A stretch of 64,000 nt of DNA from assembly GCF_001440345.1 (NCBI RefSeq), contig NZ_LJYX01000006.1, forward strand, positions 868,001-932,000. Direction: 5' to 3'. The position numbers were made by a program, and so were the translations under genes. The notes under the pieces were generated by a model, which was given only the letters and a program-made list of their open reading frames with translations, had not been told where the DNA came from and did no database searches. Origin of the DNA: Colwellia sp. TT2012. Lineage in GTDB: Bacteria > Pseudomonadota > Gammaproteobacteria > Enterobacterales > Alteromonadaceae. Below are positions 34,316 through 43,907 of this stretch, in pieces. Within the stretch, counting starts at the first letter, position 1. Every line of letters starts with the position of its first letter.

Positions 34316-35482
34316 ATGGCTTTATCAGTAATTACCAATATATCATCATTAAATGCGCAACGTAATTTATCTAAATCAGGTGGAGCACTGGCCGAATCAA
34401 TGCAACGCTTATCATCAGGTATGCGAATTAATAGCGCGAAAGATGATGCGGCAGGTATGCAAATTGCTAACCGCATGACTTCACAAATAAATGGTTTAGC
34501 GGTAGCTCAACGAAATGCCAATGACGGTATTTCAATGGCACAAACTGCTGAAGGGGCGATGCAAACTTCAACCGATATTTTACAACGTATGCGCGAACTA
34601 GCATTGCAATCGGCTAACGGTTCAAACTCTACGAGTGACAGAGACGCACTACAAAAAGAAGTGACCGCCCTGCAAACCGAATTAACCCGTATTGCGGAAA
34701 CAACCCAATTTGGTGGTACCAATTTACTGGACGGTAGCTTTGGTACTAAGGCGTTCCAAGTAGGCTCTAACTCAGCAGAAACAATCACTATTGGCTTAAA
34801 AGATATCAGCGCGGATACCCTTGGTGCTGTTGGTATGCGTGAAGTCACCGCCGCCGGTGCTGTTGTTTTGGCCCAAGGTGATGTTGCGGATCTTCAAGGT
34901 GGAGACGGTGCACTAACGGTTGCCGTATCTGGTCAAACCATTAGTGTTGATATGACCAGTGTTACAGATAACGCAAGCTTAACTAGCGCAATCAATGCGG
35001 CAGGTAATGGCTTAGGTATCACAGCAACCTTGGATGCAACAGCTAGTACTATAAGTTTTACAGGTCAAGTGGCAGGCTCTGCAGTTGCAGATACAATGGT
35101 TATTGCTGGGACAGATGACGCGGGGGGAGCGCTTACGGGTATAGCAAGTGCCATTGCAGTCACTACTGATGTTCATACCGATACCGTTGATATCTCTACT
35201 GTGGCAGGAACTGCGGATGCGTTAAAAATAATTGACCAAGCATTACTTGAAATTAGTGATAGTCGTGCCAACTTAGGTGCGGTACAAAATCGCTTTAGTC
35301 ATACTCTTGGTAACTTGGCTAACATTCAGGAGAATGTATCAGCATCGCGTAGTCGCATACAAGATACTGATTTTGCAGTTGAAACGGCCATATTGACGAA
35401 AAACCAGATACTACAACAAGCAGGTACCTCAATTTTAGCGCAAGCGAATCAATTACCACAGGCTGCATTAAGCTTACTCTAA
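34316..35482 (+). CDS. Flagellin 2 (sigma-28 promoter)
   Basis: The 388-aa protein is a close paralogue of the preceding flagellin, with the same D0/D1 ends and a slightly diverged centre. It ends LSLL without the two glycines of copy 1. AGGAG precedes the ATG. The perfect sigma-28 promoter means it is made only after FlgM export, late in assembly, whereas copy 1 appears to be sigma-54 driven. No terminator was seen before flaG, so some read-through into flaG-fliD is possible. Confidence 0.95.
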   Translation: MALSVITNISSLNAQRNLSKSGGALAESMQRLSSGMRINSAKDDAAGMQIANRMTSQINGLAVAQRNANDGISMAQTAEGAMQTSTDILQRMRELALQSANGSNSTSDRDALQKEVTALQTELTRIAETTQFGGTNLLDGSFGTKAFQVGSNSAETITIGLKDISADTLGAVGMREVTAAGAVVLAQGDVADLQGGDGALTVAVSGQTISVDMTSVTDNASLTSAINAAGNGLGITATLDATASTISFTGQVAGSAVADTMVIAGTDDAGGALTGIASAIAVTTDVHTDTVDISTVAGTADALKIIDQALLEISDSRANLGAVQNRFSHTLGNLANIQENVSASRSRIQDTDFAVETAILTKNQILQQAGTSILAQANQLPQAALSLL

Positions 35483-35624
35483 TGATGGGGGAATAATTAG
35501 GTAATTACATCGTATTGATTTATATCGAGAAGGAGGAGTGATGACACATCTTCCTTTTCGCGTTTAATTTAGTACTAAATTCACTGGTTACTTTTGAGTA
35601 AAATAAGTCATTAAGGGGGTTATA

Positions 35625-36053
35625 ATGAGTGTAGAATTAACAGGAACGGCTATTGATATTTTGCCAGTTAAACCTCCACAGGTTCAAAACAACGAACATC
35701 AAGCTATAAAAGAATTTACTGATTCAACATTGAGTGTCGAAAATAAATTAATTCGAGCTAATGAAGCCGAAGAGACTCAACGTATTCATAATGTTAGTGA
35801 AGAAACAGCACAACAAGAAAAGGTAATGACTGTCCATCAACTTGAAAATGTGGCTAAACAATTGCAAGAGTTTATTGGGACGATGAACCGAGGTCTAGAA
35901 TTTTCTGTTGATGAAGACTCTGGGCGAGATGTGATTAAAGTGATAGATAAAGAGTCAGGTGATATAATTAAACAGTATCCGTCTGAAGAAGTTTTGTCAC
36001 TGGTTGCTAAGCTTTCTGAAGCAATAGGTAATTTTGTCGACTCTAAAGTTTAG
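35625..36053 (+). CDS. flaG: FlaG family protein
   Basis: The 142-aa protein has a variable N-terminus and the conserved FlaG C-terminus: FIGTMNRGLEFSVDEDSGRD, then VIKVIDKESGDIIKQYPSEE, then VLSLVAKLSEA. FlaG influences filament length in several bacteria, but its mechanism is not settled. It lies between the flagellins and fliD, as in Vibrio. AAGGGGG precedes the start. Confidence 0.93.
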   Translation: MSVELTGTAIDILPVKPPQVQNNEHQAIKEFTDSTLSVENKLIRANEAEETQRIHNVSEETAQQEKVMTVHQLENVAKQLQEFIGTMNRGLEFSVDEDSGRDVIKVIDKESGDIIKQYPSEEVLSLVAKLSEAIGNFVDSKV

Positions 36054-36110
36054 CCATTAATTAAAATGGTACATGGCGTTATTTATTGAAGGGTTTTAGG
36101 GGGTATTGTT

Positions 36111-37502
36111 ATGTCGATTACATTTCAAGGATTAGGTTCAGGTCTACAAATTGGTGAAATAGTTGAAGCTATTGTTGGTGCTGAAAAAGTACCCTATGAA
36201 TCCCGTCTTAACTTTCAAGAAGCTACCACCAGAGCTGATATTTCTGCAGCCGGATCCCTTAAGTCTGCGTTAGAAGATGTACAAAACGCGATTGCAGGTA
36301 TAGCGGATGCTGACAAGTATCAGCTACGTACAGTAAAAGGTGCTGACGACTTTATTTCAATAACTTCTAGCAGTAAAGCCGGTATCGGAACCTATGATAT
36401 TAGAGTAGATGTCCTTGCTTCTGCCCACAAACTCGTCTCCGAGGAAATTGACAGTGATGAAGCGGTAGGCGAGGGAAGTTTATCATTCACTTCTGGCGAA
36501 AACACCTTTACGATTAATGTTTCTGCTACAGAAACGCTTGCAGAAATTCGTGATAAAATAAACGACAGTACAGACAACGAAACGGTTAATGCCACCATTA
36601 TTACCGATGATAATGGTCAACGGCTAGTCTTTAGTAGTAAAGAAACCGGTGTTGCTAATGCTATTACCGTTACCGTAGATGATGTTGGTGATAATAATAA
36701 TACTGATACGCTCGGTTTGTCTCGTTTAGCCTCAGCCAATTTGATCGAAGCAACTCAAGCTATTGATGCCCAAATAACGATTGATAACACTGTTACCATT
36801 AGTAGCTCCACTAATGAATTTATCAACGTCATTGATGGTATTGATATTACCGCAAAAAAAGTACAAAGCGTTGATGATGGCGACAGTCAAGTAAGTATTA
36901 CCGAAGATAATAGTAATATTGAAGAAGGTCTGGAGGCATTTGTTTCTGCATACAATAAACTTGTTGACTTAAATAGTAACTTTGGCCAAGTTGGTAAAGG
37001 GAAAAGCGGGGTCATGATTGGAGACTCATTATTGCGCGGAGTAATGTCAAAAATTAGAAATGAATTTACCGCAAGCTTTGACTTTGGCAGTGATGGAACG
37101 TTGACACTTTCCGAACTCGGTATTAGATCTGACCAGTATGGAAAAATGAGTATCGATAGTGACGTTCTAAATGAATTTATTCATAATAATGTCGATAATG
37201 TTCAGCAACTTTTAGTGGGTACAGAAAGTAAACCCGGCTTTGCCGGAACATTGACAACGCTGCTCGACTTTTATACCAAGTCAGATGGTTTACTTCAGGG
37301 ACGAATTGATAGTAAAGAGCTTAAACTTGACCAAATAGATGATGACCGAGAAGCCTTTACCCGAAAAATGGACTCACTTGAAGCACGCTTATACACTCAA
37401 TATAATGCTATGGATTTGTTGGTTGCCGGTTTAAACGCCACCAGTACTTACTTAATGGCGCAATTAGATAATATGCCTGGAGTTGTTCGTAATAATAATT
37501 AA
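36111..37502 (+). CDS. fliD: Filament cap protein FliD (HAP2)
   Basis: The 463-aa protein has the FliD N-terminus (FQGLGSGLQIGEIVEAIVGA, then EKVPYESRL). The FliD core repeats contain GTYDIRVDVLASAHKLVS, and the C-terminal coiled region is ALEARLYTQYNAMDLLVAGL-like (actual start SLEARLYTQYNAMD). It caps the filament and promotes flagellin folding. Its secretion chaperone FliT-like gene is displaced to the minus strand at 49.4 kb instead of following fliD. Confidence 0.95.
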   Translation: MSITFQGLGSGLQIGEIVEAIVGAEKVPYESRLNFQEATTRADISAAGSLKSALEDVQNAIAGIADADKYQLRTVKGADDFISITSSSKAGIGTYDIRVDVLASAHKLVSEEIDSDEAVGEGSLSFTSGENTFTINVSATETLAEIRDKINDSTDNETVNATIITDDNGQRLVFSSKETGVANAITVTVDDVGDNNNTDTLGLSRLASANLIEATQAIDAQITIDNTVTISSSTNEFINVIDGIDITAKKVQSVDDGDSQVSITEDNSNIEEGLEAFVSAYNKLVDLNSNFGQVGKGKSGVMIGDSLLRGVMSKIRNEFTASFDFGSDGTLTLSELGIRSDQYGKMSIDSDVLNEFIHNNVDNVQQLLVGTESKPGFAGTLTTLLDFYTKSDGLLQGRIDSKELKLDQIDDDREAFTRKMDSLEARLYTQYNAMDLLVAGLNATSTYLMAQLDNMPGVVRNNN

Positions 37503-37680
37503 TGGTTTAAATTATTATTCTCTCAGTCACAAACTTTTATTATACTTATTCTTTATTTGAAAAGTTGAATTACCGTTCTCATACTTCCACTTGGTCATAA
37601 CTTCTTTTTCTCTTCTTTTTTACTTTAATTTCAGTATGTTATTTGTTATTTTATATAAAACATAGTCTTGGAGCAATACT

Positions 37681-39726
37681 TTGGATACCACAACAATAAC
37701 CATAAAAAAAATGTTATTAAACGCGACCTTAAAAGCTAATTTAGATGCGTTAAAGGTTTTTCTCCCAGCAATATATGAAATGTTCAAAAATTATACTCCG
37801 GTAGATGCTGGTGTGGTAATTAATGATGAAGGTAATATCGATCTCTTTAACCAACAGGCATTTGTTTATAGTGGGAGGCCAGAACAATTTGCAAAAGAAC
37901 AAGTAGCGTCGTTTATAAAAACACCACTTTTTTTCGATTTGAAAATGGACGAGATTAGTGGGAGTAAAATACTTTATGATCACCAACGAGTATTAGAAGC
38001 TATTGAAATAAAAAGAAAAGAAGAAGTTACAACTCCTGCAACTTTTAATGAAAAAAGGCTTGATTTCGTGTGTATGGTAGGTGTTGGGCTTGGTTACCAA
38101 ATAGAAGAACTACTAATTCAAAAACAAGTTCAGCATTTGTATTTGTGTGAACCATCTAAAGATATCTTTTATGCAATGCTTCATTGCATCGAATTCCGGC
38201 CGATTTTTGAACATTGTATTGCCAATGGTGGTGGAGTTACCATTAATACCGGCAATGACTATGACAATATGTTAAACGGAATTGATGATGTTTTAAAACG
38301 GATAGGCAGATTTTATTTACCCCGTTTTTATGTTTACAAACACTATGACAGTGCTACCACTGAAAGTTTTATTAGCAAACTCAAAAAGATTGGCTATAGG
38401 TTCGCTTTCGGTTGGGGCTTTATGGAAGATGAGATTATTGGTTTTCGTCATACCTTAGCGAATTTAAAGCTAGGCTACAAGGTTTGTAAAAAACCGTCAG
38501 AGTTCACTAACAAGGACCCTAACCGTGCTGTATTTATCGTTGCTAATGGCCCATCATTAGACTTTTCTTTAAAATTTTTAAAAGAAAATCAAGATGACAT
38601 TATCATTGTCAGTTGTGGTACGACATTACGTGTATTGCTAAAGCATAATATAAAACCGGATATTCATGTTGAAATGGAGCGTCCTGTTGAGATGTTACCT
38701 TTTATAGAGGAAATTGAACAGCAGCAAAAAAACTCAACTATTAAATTAAAAGATATTCAAATAGTAGCGCTTAATACCGTTTATCCTGAGCTATTAAAGA
38801 AATTTAAAACGCCCTTGTTGCTTAATAAACTTAATGATGCCGGTGGTGAGTTTATTGATGCCTTAGATGTTTCGAATGTATACGCTAGACCACCCCACTC
38901 TAATCCAACATGCCCTAATACCGCAGCAACACTTATCGTATCTTTAGGTTTTAAAGAAATATACTTTATTGGTACAGATTTTGGTTATGTCAGTAATGAA
39001 TATCATCATTCAAAAGATAGCATTTATTATGAGAAAGCCTATAGATCAAAAGCGAAAGAAAAAGATGGAAAAGATGTAATAGATGATCTGATGAATCGAA
39101 TAGATGGTTTGATGAATCAGGATTTTCAATGTAAAGGAAACTTTCGTGATTTGGTCTTTAGTAATCAAATTTTTGATGCTTCTAGAAAGCAAATCGAATA
39201 TTTAATTTCTAGTAATACAGACGTCCAGGTTTATAATTGTGCTGATGGTGCTTTAATCAAGCATGCAAAGCCGATGAAAATAGAAAATATTAATTTAATT
39301 AGTAATAATCAATCCAAAGAACTACTTCTAAACAAACTGTTGTCTGATGCTTTTGATAACAACGCTTTTACTAAAAAAACATTGGATAAAAGCATAAAAA
39401 AAACATTTTATGTATTAAAGGTCACTTTGGATCAATTAATGCTAATTATTAAGCAAAAGGTTAACTCAAGAGAAGAGTTAGCTGATTTATTTGTAGCTCA
39501 ACATAAATTACTTAGGCAGCTGTTGTTCCGTAAGGAATATCAGTTTAATTACTGGATGATACAAGGTACTTTTCAGTACTTACAAACGTATATAATGAGT
39601 AATACTTTAATGTATGATGATTTGGTAAAACGGAATGAATTTATGAATCACAGTCTTTTGTTATTTAGAGAACATGTTGATTTATTATATAAAAAATTAA
39701 TTGATCAACATGAATTGTCAAGTTAG
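37681..39726 (+). CDS. maf: Maf-type flagellin glycosyltransferase (DUF115)
   Basis: The 681-aa protein uses TTG 37681, seven bases after GGAG. The central DUF115/MptE-like domain (about residues 270-460) shows RAVFIVANGPSLDFSLKFLK, then IIVSCGTTLRVLLKHNIKPD and HVEMERPVEM, plus LGFKEIYFIGTDFGYV. Maf proteins transfer nonulosonic acids (pseudaminic or legionaminic) to Ser/Thr of flagellin before export. It sits just after the flagellin and cap genes and tail to tail with the sugar island, with a 46-bp gap. Transfer of the product of that island is inferred from this context. Confidence 0.9.
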   Translation: MDTTTITIKKMLLNATLKANLDALKVFLPAIYEMFKNYTPVDAGVVINDEGNIDLFNQQAFVYSGRPEQFAKEQVASFIKTPLFFDLKMDEISGSKILYDHQRVLEAIEIKRKEEVTTPATFNEKRLDFVCMVGVGLGYQIEELLIQKQVQHLYLCEPSKDIFYAMLHCIEFRPIFEHCIANGGGVTINTGNDYDNMLNGIDDVLKRIGRFYLPRFYVYKHYDSATTESFISKLKKIGYRFAFGWGFMEDEIIGFRHTLANLKLGYKVCKKPSEFTNKDPNRAVFIVANGPSLDFSLKFLKENQDDIIIVSCGTTLRVLLKHNIKPDIHVEMERPVEMLPFIEEIEQQQKNSTIKLKDIQIVALNTVYPELLKKFKTPLLLNKLNDAGGEFIDALDVSNVYARPPHSNPTCPNTAATLIVSLGFKEIYFIGTDFGYVSNEYHHSKDSIYYEKAYRSKAKEKDGKDVIDDLMNRIDGLMNQDFQCKGNFRDLVFSNQIFDASRKQIEYLISSNTDVQVYNCADGALIKHAKPMKIENINLISNNQSKELLLNKLLSDAFDNNAFTKKTLDKSIKKTFYVLKVTLDQLMLIIKQKVNSREELADLFVAQHKLLRQLLFRKEYQFNYWMIQGTFQYLQTYIMSNTLMYDDLVKRNEFMNHSLLLFREHVDLLYKKLIDQHELSS

Positions 39727-39772
39727 CCTAGAGTGGTTATTAGTTTAAATAGTTCTATATTACAGAGTAAAG

Positions 39773-40537
39773 CTAAATTGTGAAGCCATCGTCAATAATA
39801 ATATTCTGACAGTTTATGTATTGTGAACTGTCAGACAGTAAAAATGTAATGGCGCCCATCATATCCTTTGCCTCTAGCATACCTTGTCCTAACGTTTGCG
39901 CTTTGTATGCCTGTTGAAAATTATCTGGCTGAGAGTCTAACAATCCACCAGGGCTAATACTATTTATCCTGAAATTAGAGTTTTTCACATAGGCGACTAC
40001 ATACTTATTTAGGTGCTGTAAAGCCGACTTTATTGCTGCGTATTCCACTGGCATAGTCAAGGTGGTATTATCATAAATATCAAATTTAGGCGCAACTACG
40101 CCATAGATTGAAGAAATATTAACCAGTGAAAAAGGTGTATTGTATTTTGAAAAGTATGCGGCACATTGTTGACTAACAAGAAAAGTCGAGCCTAAATTTA
40201 AAGCGACGTTTTCATTAAAACTAGCTAAGGTAACATCATAAAAATGAGCACCGTATGTTTTATTTTTTGGGTAGGCGCAACTAACCACACCATCTATATC
40301 GTCAAGTAAATAAAAAAATTCTTTTACGTTTTTTTCGTTATTAATATCAAGGTGTTGAATAGATAAATTACTGTCATTTAGGCCAACATCCATTTTTTCT
40401 AACCTTGATACTAAGTTATCGGTATCAATATCTGTAGCAATGATTTTTGCTCCAGATTTTAACAGTGATTCTACAACTTTAGACCCCAGAAGGCCTCCAG
40501 CACCAATGATTACTATGTTTTTATTTTCTAAGCGCAA
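39773..40537 (-). CDS. ptmA: SDR oxidoreductase PtmA
   Basis: The 254-aa short-chain dehydrogenase has the Rossmann start IVIIGAGGLLGSKVVESLL and the catalytic YAAIKSAL (YxxxK), with Ser in LVNISSIYG. It closely resembles PtmA of the Campylobacter flagellin-modification locus, which is linked to legionaminic acid formation; its exact reaction there is not firmly settled. It is the last gene of the minus-strand island, two bases after ptmB. Confidence 0.85.
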   Translation of the reverse strand: MRLENKNIVIIGAGGLLGSKVVESLLKSGAKIIATDIDTDNLVSRLEKMDVGLNDSNLSIQHLDINNEKNVKEFFYLLDDIDGVVSCAYPKNKTYGAHFYDVTLASFNENVALNLGSTFLVSQQCAAYFSKYNTPFSLVNISSIYGVVAPKFDIYDNTTLTMPVEYAAIKSALQHLNKYVVAYVKNSNFRINSISPGGLLDSQPDNFQQAYKAQTLGQGMLEAKDMMGAITFLLSDSSQYINCQNIIIDDGFTI

Positions 40538-40539
40538 AG

Positions 40540-41235
40540 CTAATTACCTTTTGTTAAATTTAAAATAACTTCTGCAAGTTTAAAGTCGTAAATATCATCA
40601 ATATCAATAGCGCGTTCTTTAGGTACTTCTATACTCGTGATCTCGCCGTCAAAAATATTTGAATAATTCATTATAAAGTTTGGTGAAGCTGAATATACTA
40701 CTGTTGTCATATCAAATACTGTCGGCGCATCTTGTCGACGTGATATGGTGCAATCAGGTTTATTAACTAACGCCACCCGACCTTTACAATCAATCTTTAC
40801 CATATTAAAAAATGGACTTCGGCTAGCAGGAGTAACCGATATACATATATCGGCTTGGGTAGTTGACCGTTTAGTTATAGCATCTTTGACATCTTTGACA
40901 CTTCGAAGAGGACTTGTTGCAGGAAGGCTGACAAATTCATCAAAGTTACCATATTTTGCGGTTACCCATTCAATAGCATGGCGCCAAGCCAACCATTCAG
41001 GACTTTGATCGCCAGCTAGCTCTTGTGGGCGTTGAATGACTATAGCACCTGCCGCTAGAGCAATATCTGCAATTTCAGCATCATCGGTAGAAACAAATAC
41101 TTTATCTAAAATCTCGACTTTTTTTGCAGTTTCAATTGAGTAACATATTAAGGGTTTACCACTAAGAGGCATAATGTTTTTTCGAGGTAGCCCTTTTGAG
41201 CCTCCTCGGGCAAAAATAAATCCATGAGCGATCAT
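40540..41235 (-). CDS. ptmB: CMP-legionaminate synthetase (acylneuraminate cytidylyltransferase) PtmB/LegF
   Basis: The 231-aa protein begins with the cytidylyltransferase signature GFIFARGGSKGLPRKNIMPL and has the second motif YDNSPLRSV-like segment SLPATSPLRSVKDV. It activates the nonulosonic acid with CTP, giving the CMP-sugar used by Maf. Its start overlaps the ptmF stop by four bases (ATGA). The family cannot distinguish Leg, Neu and Pse by motif; the island content favours Leg. Confidence 0.9.
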   Translation of the reverse strand: MIAHGFIFARGGSKGLPRKNIMPLSGKPLICYSIETAKKVEILDKVFVSTDDAEIADIALAAGAIVIQRPQELAGDQSPEWLAWRHAIEWVTAKYGNFDEFVSLPATSPLRSVKDVKDAITKRSTTQADICISVTPASRSPFFNMVKIDCKGRVALVNKPDCTISRRQDAPTVFDMTTVVYSASPNFIMNYSNIFDGEITSIEVPKERAIDIDDIYDFKLAEVILNLTKGN

Positions 41236-42215
41236 AAAGTGCCTCCAAAAACTGCCTTTTCTTTAATTTTTTCTATTAATGTTATTGTTTTGCATGCTTG
41301 AAATAATGTGGGGCATTGATTTTCTTTATGATTAATTAATGAGTCAAAATCCGCTAGCATGTCTAGGTACATCTTGTTTTTGTCCCACTCAGGTTGACTG
41401 TATAGTGTTTTATCACCTTCTAGGGTATGCAGTGTTATGGTGTTATTAAGTAAATCCCAATCTAATCGTCCTTTGCTACCGATAAAACTACATTTACGTT
41501 GAGGCTGTTTTTGAATGAAATCCAAATGAATATTACAAACACAGCCAGTTTTTGAAACAAGTACTATATCGGCAAGCTCTTCAACGTCAAGTTGTAACTC
41601 AGTTGAATTACGTAGGTGAGCATAGTGAAAATCCATATCGCCTAAAATCCATTGTAAATAATCAAGCTCATGGCTTAACTCAAGTAAAGCGCCGCCCCCT
41701 AAATGAGCATTAGCCGATACTGATTCTCGGTAATCTTTCGTTGGGCGCCAATGGGGAAGGAACTGCCCTATGTTTATTGATGCGTTATAAATATACCCTA
41801 TAGTTTTGTTTTCTATAAGCTGTTTAATAATAGGTGCTGACGATAAGTAGCGTAGACAATAGCCAACAGCTACAGGTGTGTTGTGTAATTTAGCAATATC
41901 TAAAAGGGCTATCGCATCGGCTGACTTTACCGTCACAGGTTTTTCTATTAAAACCGGGATACCGGCTTTTATTAAAGGGATTGCATGACTTGAATGTAGG
42001 GTGGCCGGCGATGCAATGATTGAAAAGTATGGTTTCTCATCAATTAACGCTTCAAGGCTATAGACGATTTTATCGGCATTTTCCACTTTGCTATTTGGTT
42101 GTCGTCCACTTGCCGACATTGCTAGTATTGTGGCATTTGGGTAGGACATTTTTAAGTTTTTTCGATGCCGCTGAGATATATTTCCTAGACCTATTACCCC
42201 AATGCTTAAAGTCAT
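41232..42215 (-). CDS. ptmF: Gfo/Idh/MocA oxidoreductase PtmF
   Basis: The 327-aa protein has the N-terminal Rossmann motif IGVIGLGNISQRHRKNL, the family EKPVTV motif (in PVLIEKPVTVKSADA), and a C-terminal alpha/beta substrate domain with HLGGGALLELSHELDY. PtmF homologues lie beside ptmE, ptmA and ptmB in Campylobacter and are thought to act in precursor supply. Start and ptmE stop overlap by one base. Confidence 0.85.
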   Translation of the reverse strand: MTLSIGVIGLGNISQRHRKNLKMSYPNATILAMSASGRQPNSKVENADKIVYSLEALIDEKPYFSIIASPATLHSSHAIPLIKAGIPVLIEKPVTVKSADAIALLDIAKLHNTPVAVGYCLRYLSSAPIIKQLIENKTIGYIYNASINIGQFLPHWRPTKDYRESVSANAHLGGGALLELSHELDYLQWILGDMDFHYAHLRNSTELQLDVEELADIVLVSKTGCVCNIHLDFIQKQPQRKCSFIGSKGRLDWDLLNNTITLHTLEGDKTLYSQPEWDKNKMYLDMLADFDSLINHKENQCPTLFQACKTITLIEKIKEKAVFGGTL

Positions 42216-43264
42216 TAACTTAAATCCAGTGAGCTAATGTCAGTTTGTGCTTTATTAAAGTCATCTATACGGCCGATATCTAGCCAGTAATCTTGAAAAT
42301 GAAACATCATAACTTTATCGTCAAGGTACTTTTCAAGTAATGTTGGCATATCTATTTTTTCATTTTTTTTGACACTGTTGACGATTTTTCTGCTGATCAC
42401 ATAGATACCTGCATTTACATGAAACTTATGTATCGGTTTTTCTTCCATGCTTATTATTTGCTGTCCTTTACTTTCAATAACGCCGTAAGGCACTTGGTAT
42501 TCATATTCGCGTACGCACATTGTCGCATTGGCTTTAGTTTCATCGTGAAAATTCAGTAATTGTACAAGGTTAACTGTGGTTAATACATCGCCATTCATCA
42601 CTATAATGGGTAAGTCAGGTAAATCTTTAGGTAGAAGCCCTAATGCACCGCCTGTACCTAAGGGGGTTGTCTCATGGATATACTTAATCGAAACTCCCCA
42701 CTTATCACCATTACCAAAATAGTCCTGGATCATTTCAGCAAGGTAGTGAGTGGAAATATAAAAGTTATGGAAGCCTGCTGAAATACAATTAATCAAAACC
42801 GTTTCTAAGATTGGTTTAGAGCCTACTTTTAAAAGTGGTTTGGGGCAGTTTAACGTTAAGGGTCTTAAACGTGTGCCAAGGCCGCCAGCCATAAAAAACA
42901 CAGGGTTATCGTATTGTGTTTTTTGTATAAGTTGATGCAGAGTTTCTAAGCCGACCACTTGACCATCTTTTACTATAGGAATAGAGAGTAATCCCATTTT
43001 ATTCATCAGGGCTAATAATTCAGTTCTGGGTGTATTAATCAGAGCGGTTGTTGGTGTGCTAAACATGATCTCAACGATTGGGGTGACTAATGGTTTACCG
43101 TTGATGAGTGCTCTGCGGATATCGCCATCAGTTACCGTGCCAAGTAATTTATTTTTATCACCTACCACTAAAGCAAGCTTCAAGCTTGCTTTGTCAATTA
43201 CCTTTAAAACTTCTCTAATACTTGAAGAAGGTGCAACTAATATATCTTTCCATTTATTATTCAT
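42215..43264 (-). CDS. ptmE: Sugar-1-phosphate nucleotidyltransferase with CBS pair, PtmE
   Basis: I prefer ATG 43264 (349 aa) over a TTG at 43276. Two CBS domains (about residues 10-115, with LLGTVTDGDIRRALI) precede a nucleotidyltransferase domain starting FFMAGGLGTRLRPLTLNCPK. PtmE of Campylobacter is the GTP-dependent glucosamine-1-phosphate guanylyltransferase that commits GDP-GlcNAc to legionaminic acid. The domain order here is the same. This favours the GDP-sugar branch over the UDP-sugar branch of the pathway. Confidence 0.88.
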   Translation of the reverse strand: MNNKWKDILVAPSSSIREVLKVIDKASLKLALVVGDKNKLLGTVTDGDIRRALINGKPLVTPIVEIMFSTPTTALINTPRTELLALMNKMGLLSIPIVKDGQVVGLETLHQLIQKTQYDNPVFFMAGGLGTRLRPLTLNCPKPLLKVGSKPILETVLINCISAGFHNFYISTHYLAEMIQDYFGNGDKWGVSIKYIHETTPLGTGGALGLLPKDLPDLPIIVMNGDVLTTVNLVQLLNFHDETKANATMCVREYEYQVPYGVIESKGQQIISMEEKPIHKFHVNAGIYVISRKIVNSVKKNEKIDMPTLLEKYLDDKVMMFHFQDYWLDIGRIDDFNKAQTDISSLDLS

Positions 43265-43265
43265 A

Positions 43266-43907
43266 TCACTTAACAACCTTTTTTGTAATACAAGCAGGGA
43301 AACACACTGTATTTTCTTCTACATCTTTAGTGATCGTAGCGCCAGCGCCAACAACAACATTAGCACCAATGTTTATCGATTGAATAATAGATGCCCCTGT
43401 GCCAAAGTGCACATTGCTTTTCGATGTTACTTGACCACTTAGAACTGCTCCAGGAGCAATATGATTATTCTGCCCCAAGCGACAATCATGATCAACAATA
43501 GCACCCGTATTGATAATACTATTGGCACCGATGTTAACCCCTGTCTGAATAATAGCACCGGCCATCACCTGTACACCTTTTCCTAATGTTGCATAGTCTG
43601 AAACGATGGCATTTTTTGAAATGACTGTTTCAAATTCATAACCTAATTCAACAAAATATTGATATAAGTTGGCTCGTAATCGACTGCCGGGTAATGAACC
43701 TACACCATTAATCAAGCTTATTGCCTTTTTATCGAAATTTAAAACGTCATCATCACGGCACAAATGAGCAATACCATTGAATACGTCATTGATAGGTAAC
43801 TCCTTGGGGCTTATAACGGCAATCACTTCCCGTTTGTTTTGGCGTAATATATCAAACAATACTGCTGCATGGCCGCCACTGCCGATCATAACTAGCGGTT
43901 TAGTCAA
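43266..43907 (-). CDS. NeuD/PglD-type sugar acetyltransferase
   Basis: The 213-aa protein has the N-terminal PglD domain (KPLVMIGSGGHAAVLFDILR) and a left-handed beta-helix of hexapeptide repeats (GVQVMAGAIIQTGVNIGANS, ending GAGATITKDVEENTV). HDCRLGQNNHIAPGAVLSG holds the catalytic His of the family. PglD-like enzymes N-acetylate UDP-4-amino sugars and NeuD O-acetylates sialic acid. In this operon it could fill the role of LegH, the 4-N-acyltransferase. It overlaps legI by eight bases. Confidence 0.85.
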   Translation of the reverse strand: MTKPLVMIGSGGHAAVLFDILRQNKREVIAVISPKELPINDVFNGIAHLCRDDDVLNFDKKAISLINGVGSLPGSRLRANLYQYFVELGYEFETVISKNAIVSDYATLGKGVQVMAGAIIQTGVNIGANSIINTGAIVDHDCRLGQNNHIAPGAVLSGQVTSKSNVHFGTGASIIQSINIGANVVVGAGATITKDVEENTVCFPACITKKVVK

